DNA of 9,796 nucleotides. Origin: CAZFIM01 sp964519615. Its GTDB lineage: Bacteria; Chloroflexota; Dehalococcoidia; GIF9; UBA5629. Below the pieces are notes generated by a model. That model made no database searches and had not been told where the DNA came from. It saw only the letters and a list, made by a program, of their open reading frames with translations. A program made the translations under genes and the position numbers. Every line of letters starts with the position of its first letter. Positions within the stretch are counted from its first letter, which is position 1. The stretch spans positions 1 to 9,796 of the forward strand of contig CAZFIM010000086.1 in the NCBI GenBank assembly GCA_964519615.1, read 5' to 3'. This document shows, piece after piece, positions 6,042 through 9,796 of the stretch.

Positions 6042-7448
6042 CTAGCTGAGCACTACCTTCTGGCCGTACTCAGGCACAAGCGTCTTCCAGCCGGTGCGCT
6101 CCTCCAGACATTTGGCAAAGCTGGCGGAAGCCTCCGCTTCTCCGTGTGTGACAAAGACCTTCTTAGGAGGAGTCTTGAGCCCTGAAAGCCAGGTGCACAG
6201 CTCGTTCCTGTCCGCGTGGGCGGAGAAACCGTGAATCTGCGCGATGCGCGCACGCACGGGATACTGCTCCCCGAAGATGCGCACCTCCTCGGCGCCGTCA
6301 ACGATCTGCCTTCCCAATGTGCCCACCGCCTGATAACCCACGAAAAGAATGGTGTTCTCAGGACGGGTAATATTATTGACCAGATGGTGCTTGATCCTGC
6401 CGCCCGTACACATGCCGGAACCGGCGATGATCATGATAGTACCAGTCATGAAATTGAGCGTTTTGGACTCATCGGCGGTCTGGACCATATTCAAGCCGGG
6501 GAAGTCGAAGGGCGATTTTCTACCGTTCACCAGCTTTAGCATATCTTCATCGTAAAACTCTTCATAGCGCTTGAAGACCTCGGTGATGGCGATTGCCATA
6601 GGGCTGTCCAGATAGACTTTGATATCCGGTATCTTGTCTTTACGCAGCAGCTCGTTCATATAGTAGAGTATCTCCTGAGCGCGCTCCAGCGCAAAGCTGG
6701 GCACCACAATTTTTCCCCCCGCCCGATAGGTGGACTCGATCACTTCTTCTAGTTCGCCGCCGATGGCGGCGGTCTCTTCATGCACCCTGTCGCCGTAGGT
6801 GGACTCTATCACCACATAGTCGGTGTGATTGACTATCTCAGGGTCCTCCACGATGGGGCGGTCGTTTCTTCCTATATCGCCGGAGAAGACGATTGAGCGC
6901 TGGCTGCCGTTGTCATCCAGCGTTACCTTGATGATGGCCGAGCCCAGCACGTGGCCGGCGTCACGGAAGGTTGCGCTTACGCCCCGGCCGAGGCGGACGG
7001 GCTGCATGTAATCAACGGGGGTGAAAAAAGGAGTGGTGGCCTCCGCATCCTCTTCTGTATAGAGGGGTATCTCCGGATAGGGGCCCTTTCTGCCCTCGCG
7101 CTCATGTCTGCGCTTTTTACGGGCGGCGTCCTCTTCCTGCAAATGCGCGGAATCTTTAAGTATGATTTTTGCGATATCGGCGGTGGCGCTGGTACAGTAG
7201 ATCTTGCCTTTGAAGCCCTCCTTCACCAGCTTGGGCAGAAGCCCGCAGTGGTCCAGATGGGCGTGTGTGAGCAGCACTGCGTCAAGGGAGCGTGGGGGGA
7301 CGATAAAGGGGTCCCAGTTGCGGTGCTGGAATTTCCTTTCCTGATAGAGTCCGCAGTCTACCAGTATATTCATGTGCTCAGTTTGCAGCAGGTAGCGCGA
7401 ACCGGTCACGTTTCCGGCAGCGCCGGCGAATGTAAGTGTTGCAGTCAA
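6042..7448 (-). CDS. Beta-CASP metallo-beta-lactamase-fold ribonuclease (CPSF/Ysh1-like)
   Basis: A 468-residue cytoplasmic zinc-dependent nuclease of the beta-CASP family, whose characterised members cleave or trim RNA. The start is TTG 7448, preceded by GGAG with 7-base spacing; it gives the conserved opening MTATLTFAGAAGNVTGSRYL. The metallo-beta-lactamase core is complete: THAHLDHCG (H62, H64, D66, H67), DAGHVLGSA (H166) and FSGDIGR (D191). Between and after these are ESTYGDR, the beta-CASP segment with GSGMCTGGRIKHHL, HGFSAHADR (about 406-414) and VTHGE (H about 435), which supplies the final metal ligand. An insert of basic and acidic residues at 104-120 (EEDAARKKRRHEREGRK) is typical of bacterial members. 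Length and motifs are normal, so it should be active. It is 171 bases downstream of the ArsR-type gene on the same strand, but a functional link is not evident. Alternatives within the family, such as an exonuclease versus an endonuclease, cannot be separated by sequence alone. Confidence 0.93.
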   Translation of the reverse strand: MTATLTFAGAAGNVTGSRYLLQTEHMNILVDCGLYQERKFQHRNWDPFIVPPRSLDAVLLTHAHLDHCGLLPKLVKEGFKGKIYCTSATADIAKIILKDSAHLQEEDAARKKRRHEREGRKGPYPEIPLYTEEDAEATTPFFTPVDYMQPVRLGRGVSATFRDAGHVLGSAIIKVTLDDNGSQRSIVFSGDIGRNDRPIVEDPEIVNHTDYVVIESTYGDRVHEETAAIGGELEEVIESTYRAGGKIVVPSFALERAQEILYYMNELLRKDKIPDIKVYLDSPMAIAITEVFKRYEEFYDEDMLKLVNGRKSPFDFPGLNMVQTADESKTLNFMTGTIMIIAGSGMCTGGRIKHHLVNNITRPENTILFVGYQAVGTLGRQIVDGAEEVRIFGEQYPVRARIAQIHGFSAHADRNELCTWLSGLKTPPKKVFVTHGEAEASASFAKCLEERTGWKTLVPEYGQKVVLS

Positions 7449-7619
7449 TGTTCTACTCCGGGTTTGTCGTTGCCCCTATACTAACACATACCGGCCGGGT
7501 ATCAAAATGCTGAAGGTAAAAATAGCCGGAGCAGGCGAGCAGGTGCCCGCGGCTGCCGGCGGCACCGCTGCTGCAAAGACAAGAAAAATACGTGGAGGAT
7601 ATACCCGTTCCTCACTCCC
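7449..7619. other. Intergenic region between the ArsR gene and the ribonuclease gene, with a GC-rich imperfect hairpin
   Basis: AGCAGGTGCC (7538-7547) can pair with GGCACC-gc-TGCT (7561-7572) around a GC-rich loop, leaving a two-base bulge. On the minus strand a TTTTT run follows some 14 bases past the stem, too far for a standard terminator. It could attenuate readthrough from the ArsR gene. No open reading frame here looks real. Confidence 0.35.
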
Positions 7620-7928
7620 CTATTTGCGGAAAGTCAACGCAGACAAAAGCTGCGCCCGTGCCCCCATGAGGGCGAATTCGTTGGTGAAATAGTGAATGCG
7701 GTAGCCGCGCCGCTTGCCTTTCACCAGACCGGCAGCTCTAAGCACCCTCAGGTGCTGTGAGACCGCTGACTGCGTTATCCCCAGCAGGTATGCAAGTTCG
7801 TTGACGCAGAGAGTGTGAGTCTCCTTCTGCTGCGCCAGCAGCTTAAGCAGCTTTAGCCGGGTAGGGTCAGCCAGCACCTTGAATAGAACTGCCTGCTCCT
7901 CAGACGTGAGCTCTGTTTTTCCAGTCAT
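7620..7928 (-). CDS. ArsR-family winged-helix transcriptional repressor
   Basis: A 102-residue DNA-binding repressor. The fold is clear: FKVLADPTRLKLLKLLAQ (residues ~16-33) is the ArsR N-terminal helix signature, ITQSAVSQHLRVLRAAGLV (51-69) is the helix-turn-helix, and KGKRRGYRIHYF is the beta-wing. The classic metal site ELCVCDL reads TLCVNEL here: C41 is kept and the second cysteine is N43. No other cysteine is present, so canonical arsenic or cadmium sensing at the alpha3 site is unlikely and the signal is unknown. The start ATG 7928 has no good Shine-Dalgarno sequence; the predicted transcript leader is only about 20 bases. A strong promoter overlapped by an inverted repeat lies directly upstream, implying autorepression. 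It could also control the downstream ribonuclease gene on the same strand or genes elsewhere. Confidence 0.9.
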   Translation of the reverse strand: MTGKTELTSEEQAVLFKVLADPTRLKLLKLLAQQKETHTLCVNELAYLLGITQSAVSQHLRVLRAAGLVKGKRRGYRIHYFTNEFALMGARAQLLSALTFRK

Positions 7929-7930
7929 AA

Positions 7931-7960
7931 TATATTAGTATCCGCTAATAAACTAATATA
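7931..7960. promoter_or_regulatory. Inverted-repeat operator candidate of the ArsR-type repressor
   Basis: TATATTAGT (7931-7939) and ACTAATATA (7952-7960) form a perfect 9-base inverted repeat with a 12-base spacer. Inside it, ATTAG-TATCCG-CTAAT (7934-7949) is a second, shorter inverted repeat sharing the left arm. The right arm contains the predicted -10 element, so binding would block transcription. ArsR-type proteins commonly bind AT-rich inverted repeats at their own promoters; occupancy here is inferred. Confidence 0.7.
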
Positions 7961-7983
7961 CTATAGCACGGCAGGATAATCAA
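7955..7983 (-). promoter_or_regulatory. Sigma-70-type promoter of the ArsR-type gene
   Basis: On the minus strand TTGATT (7983-7978) and TATATT (7960-7955) are 17 bases apart. The -10 matches five of six consensus bases and the -35 four of six. The predicted start near 7948 leaves a leader of about 20 bases and falls within the inverted repeat. Confidence 0.65.
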
Positions 7984-8200
7984 TAGGTCTGTGGGGTAGT
8001 AGCTTAAGTGTCATCGAGGGTACAGATAAGTCGGGACATGGCGATCTCGGAGATCCGCCTCAGGCGGATGCACAGGCGGTCTGCATGAGAGTAGAAGGAA
8101 CGGCTGTATAAGGGCATTCATAGACTGAGCATTAAAATACGTGTCAGCTTGTACGCGGGTGACCGTAAGGGGAGAGGGAGGGTTGGAGAAAAGAAATAAT
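7984..8200. other. Unassigned non-coding, GC-richer structured block before the AT-rich island
   Basis: This ~220-base segment has no supported gene; the longest open stretches are short and lack starts or family motifs. It contains a perfect hairpin, ATCCGCC-TCA-GGCGGAT (8053-8069), partly echoed by the following CAGGCGG, and a purine-rich end (GTAAGGGGAGAGGGAGGG near 8165-8182). It sits between the ArsR promoter and the island promoter. It could be a structured RNA, a decayed mobile-element or group II intron flank, or the remains of an integration junction. I recognise none of these firmly; no group II domain V was found. Confidence 0.35.
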
Positions 8201-8229
8201 AAATAACTCCAGTTTTTAAAAAATGGGTA

Positions 8230-8257
8230 TTGAAACTTACAATGACAGGTATATAAT
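8230..8257 (+). promoter_or_regulatory. Strong sigma-70-type promoter of the vWA-PP2C operon
   Basis: TTGAAA (8230-8235) and a perfect TATAAT (8252-8257) are 16 bases apart. Transcription would begin near 8264 and give a leader of about 70 bases before ATG 8336. No inverted repeat that would mark an operator was seen around it. Confidence 0.75.
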
Positions 8258-8335
8258 ATTTATACATTATCAATCGTTTGCGATGGAATGGGTTCGATTA
8301 GTGTCCAATTGGTATTAAAATCAGGGGGAGAAAGT

Positions 8336-9172
8336 ATGTCATATAATGCTGAGATTAGTAGGTCAAATCCTACATGTTTCATTCTCGTATTAGATCAGTC
8401 GGGTTCAATGGTGGATACAATGGCAAGCGGTATTCAAAAAGCTGATTTTCTTGCCGACGTGGTTAACCGTACGCTTTATGAATTAATTGTGCGATGTACA
8501 AAACCAGAAGAAGTCCGAAATTACTATTACATTTCAATTATAGGATATGGTAATGGTGTAGATTCAGCATTCGGCGGTACATTGGCTGGTCGTGATTTGG
8601 TGCCTATTTCTGAAGTAGCTGATAATCCAGTGCGAGTTGAAACACGGACAAAGAAAGTTCCTGATGGAGCTGGTGGTATTGTTGAACAAGAAGTTAAATT
8701 TCCTGTATGGATAGACGCGCGTGCCGAAAATGGTACTCCTATGTGTGAAGCTTTAACAAAAGTCGATGAAATCATTGATCAATGGATATCGAACAGGCAA
8801 TATATAAACAGTTTTCCGCCTATAGTGCTTCATATTACTGATGGAGAATCAACGGATGGCGACCCTTCAGAAATAGCAAGAAGAATTCAATCAAAAAGTG
8901 TAAATGATGGTTCGGTTTTATTTTTCAATTGTCATCTATCGTCAGGAAATGCAACCGAAATTGCATATCCGATAAATTCAGAAGGATTACCAAATGAGTA
9001 TGCTGCGACATTATTTAACATTTCTAGTATTTTGCCCAATAATTTTATTGAAACAGCTAAGCAATTAGAGTTAAAAGTTCAGAATAATTCAAGAGGCTTT
9101 GTATTTAATGCAGATGCGGCTTCTCTTGTACAATTCTTCGATATAGGTACCAGACCAGCAAACTTACGGTAA
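8336..9172 (+). CDS. von Willebrand factor A domain protein, TerY-like
   Basis: A 278-residue soluble protein that is essentially a single vWA domain, a metal-dependent protein-interaction fold. The metal-ion-dependent adhesion site is complete: DQSGS (D20, S22, S24), NGTPM (T134) and TDGES (D169). FILVLDQSGSM forms the first core strand, YYYISIIGYG the second and IVLHITDG the central one. Between strands two and three an insertion of about 40 residues (roughly 85-130, with KKVPDGAGG and VKFPVW) is a subfamily trait. There is no signal peptide or membrane segment. ATG 8336 is chosen because GGGGGAG ends 5 bases upstream; an in-frame ATG at 8288 lacks such a site. Codon use is AT-rich, unlike the genes to its left, suggesting horizontal acquisition. 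A PP2C-like gene starts 4 bases after the stop. In published comparative genomics, such vWA proteins pair with a PP2C phosphatase and a Ser/Thr kinase as TerY-P-type modules; membership here is inferred. Confidence 0.88.
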   Translation: MSYNAEISRSNPTCFILVLDQSGSMVDTMASGIQKADFLADVVNRTLYELIVRCTKPEEVRNYYYISIIGYGNGVDSAFGGTLAGRDLVPISEVADNPVRVETRTKKVPDGAGGIVEQEVKFPVWIDARAENGTPMCEALTKVDEIIDQWISNRQYINSFPPIVLHITDGESTDGDPSEIARRIQSKSVNDGSVLFFNCHLSSGNATEIAYPINSEGLPNEYAATLFNISSILPNNFIETAKQLELKVQNNSRGFVFNADAASLVQFFDIGTRPANLR

Positions 9173-9176
9173 TAAA

Positions 9177-9796
9177 GTGTTAATTAAAATAAGGCATTTC
9201 CTTATAGCTAAAGCAGGAATCAAGTATTCAGAGTGTGAAGATTCCATTAGTATTAGTCATCAAAATCTTAGATTTTGTATTGTAGATGGTGCCTCTGATT
9301 CATTTGATTCACGAGGCTGGGCAAAAATGTTAGCCCGTAACTGGACATTGAAAAGATGGAAACTAAGTGAAAATGGATATTTGTTTGATGAGCTTCAATT
9401 TTATGAGAAAATACAGTCTTTAGCTACGCAATGGAACGAATATTGGATTCAGAAATCTCTCCCTTGGTATGCCGAAGAGAAAGTAAAAAAAGGTGCTTAT
9501 GCTGCATTTCTAGGTCTCAATATTAAGAGAATTGACGATTCGTTTACTTGGCATGCTATAGCTGTTGGAGATTGTTGCTTATTTGTTCTGACGGAAGTTG
9601 GCGAATTGATCTTGTCTTTTCCTATTACTTCTCCAAATCAATTTCATAATCTCCCAAATCTTATATCTACTAATTCTACTCAGCGACATGACTTATTGAG
9701 TAATATAAAACAAACTTTGGGGATATTGAACAAGAACAACGTGGAGTGCACCCTTATGACTGGACAGAAAGGGTTAGGATGGGCTGGTGGGGTTCC
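9177..9796 (+). CDS. PP2C-like Ser/Thr protein phosphatase, 3' end beyond the window
   Basis: About 206 codons are visible, open to the window edge. PP2C enzymes remove phosphate from Ser/Thr using two metal ions. Recognisable motifs are ECEDS (D22), CIVDGASDSFDSRGWAKMLA (D37-G38-A39, the metal-binding motif II in its 'DGAS' form), AAFLGLNI (109-116) and AIAVGDCCLF (G131-D132). Together they place it in the compact bacterial PP2C_2-type group. GTG 9177 is the only plausible start: a stop lies in frame at 9144 and the first ATG is beyond the DGAS motif. The gap from the vWA stop is 4 bases, with no separate strong ribosome site, which suggests translational coupling. The late metal-binding motif (usually TDA or TDG) is expected near the visible end, but the sequence there reads LMTGQKGLGWAGG (about 193-205) and the base composition turns GC-richer. 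The gene may be interrupted or chimeric past about 9740. Confidence 0.8.
   Translation, partial: MLIKIRHFLIAKAGIKYSECEDSISISHQNLRFCIVDGASDSFDSRGWAKMLARNWTLKRWKLSENGYLFDELQFYEKIQSLATQWNEYWIQKSLPWYAEEKVKKGAYAAFLGLNIKRIDDSFTWHAIAVGDCCLFVLTEVGELILSFPITSPNQFHNLPNLISTNSTQRHDLLSNIKQTLGILNKNNVECTLMTGQKGLGWAGGV

Noticed and set aside
7507..7692. Plus-strand 61-codon open frame
   Set aside because: It overlaps the ArsR-type coding region on the opposite strand, lacks a ribosome binding site and resembles no family; the alanine-rich part comes from the GC-rich hairpin.
8053..8069. Hairpin ATCCGCC-TCA-GGCGGAT as a terminator
   Set aside because: No T-run follows on either strand and no gene ends just before it.
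8288..8335. Upstream ATG giving the vWA protein 16 extra residues
   Set aside because: No ribosome site before it, whereas GGGGGAG is well spaced before ATG 8336.

Overview
The window is a piece of a bacterial chromosome with two regions of different character. Bases 1 to about 7930 are moderately GC-rich and carry chromosomal housekeeping and regulatory genes. From about 8200 to about 9740 the sequence is visibly AT-rich and looks like the edge of an acquired island. The organism cannot be named from the sequence. The alternative TTG starts, the rel-rpsT pair, a one-component MerR protein with a 'QLDYW' recognition region, and a double zinc-ribbon/cyclase-like protein would fit a Chloroflexota (Dehalococcoidia-like) or related lineage. 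This is an inference with low certainty.

Layout. (1) Plus strand, 1-2344: the 3' nine-tenths of a bifunctional Rel/SpoT (p)ppGpp synthetase-hydrolase, then rpsT (ribosomal protein S20). The rpsT ribosome binding site begins at the rel stop codon, so the two are probably cotranscribed. A hairpin terminator follows and lies inside the 3' end of the convergent gene. (2) Minus strand, 5768 down to 2378: a MerR-type regulator, a protein with two zinc ribbons, a degenerate class III cyclase domain and an apparent C-terminal OB-fold, and a DUF2779-type protein combining a Cas4-like iron-sulfur PD-(D/E)XK nuclease with a DEDD exonuclease-like domain. (3) Minus strand, 7928 down to 6042: an ArsR-type repressor with a clear promoter and inverted-repeat operator, and a beta-CASP metallo-beta-lactamase-fold ribonuclease. 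(4) 7961-8200: a non-coding, GC-richer structured block that I could not identify. (5) Plus strand, 8230 to the window end: a strong sigma-70-like promoter, a von Willebrand A (TerY-like) protein with an intact MIDAS site, and a PP2C-like phosphatase gene starting 4 bases after its stop and running off the window.

How the parts may work together. Rel and S20 tie alarmone signalling to ribosome synthesis. The MerR, pseudo-cyclase and nuclease genes share a strand, but their joint function is unknown. The vWA-PP2C pair matches the described family of vWA/PP2C/Ser-Thr kinase (TerY-P-like) phosphorylation modules linked to stress response or biological conflict. A kinase gene would be expected just beyond the window. 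The last ~60 bases change composition and do not show the next PP2C motif, so the phosphatase may be interrupted there.
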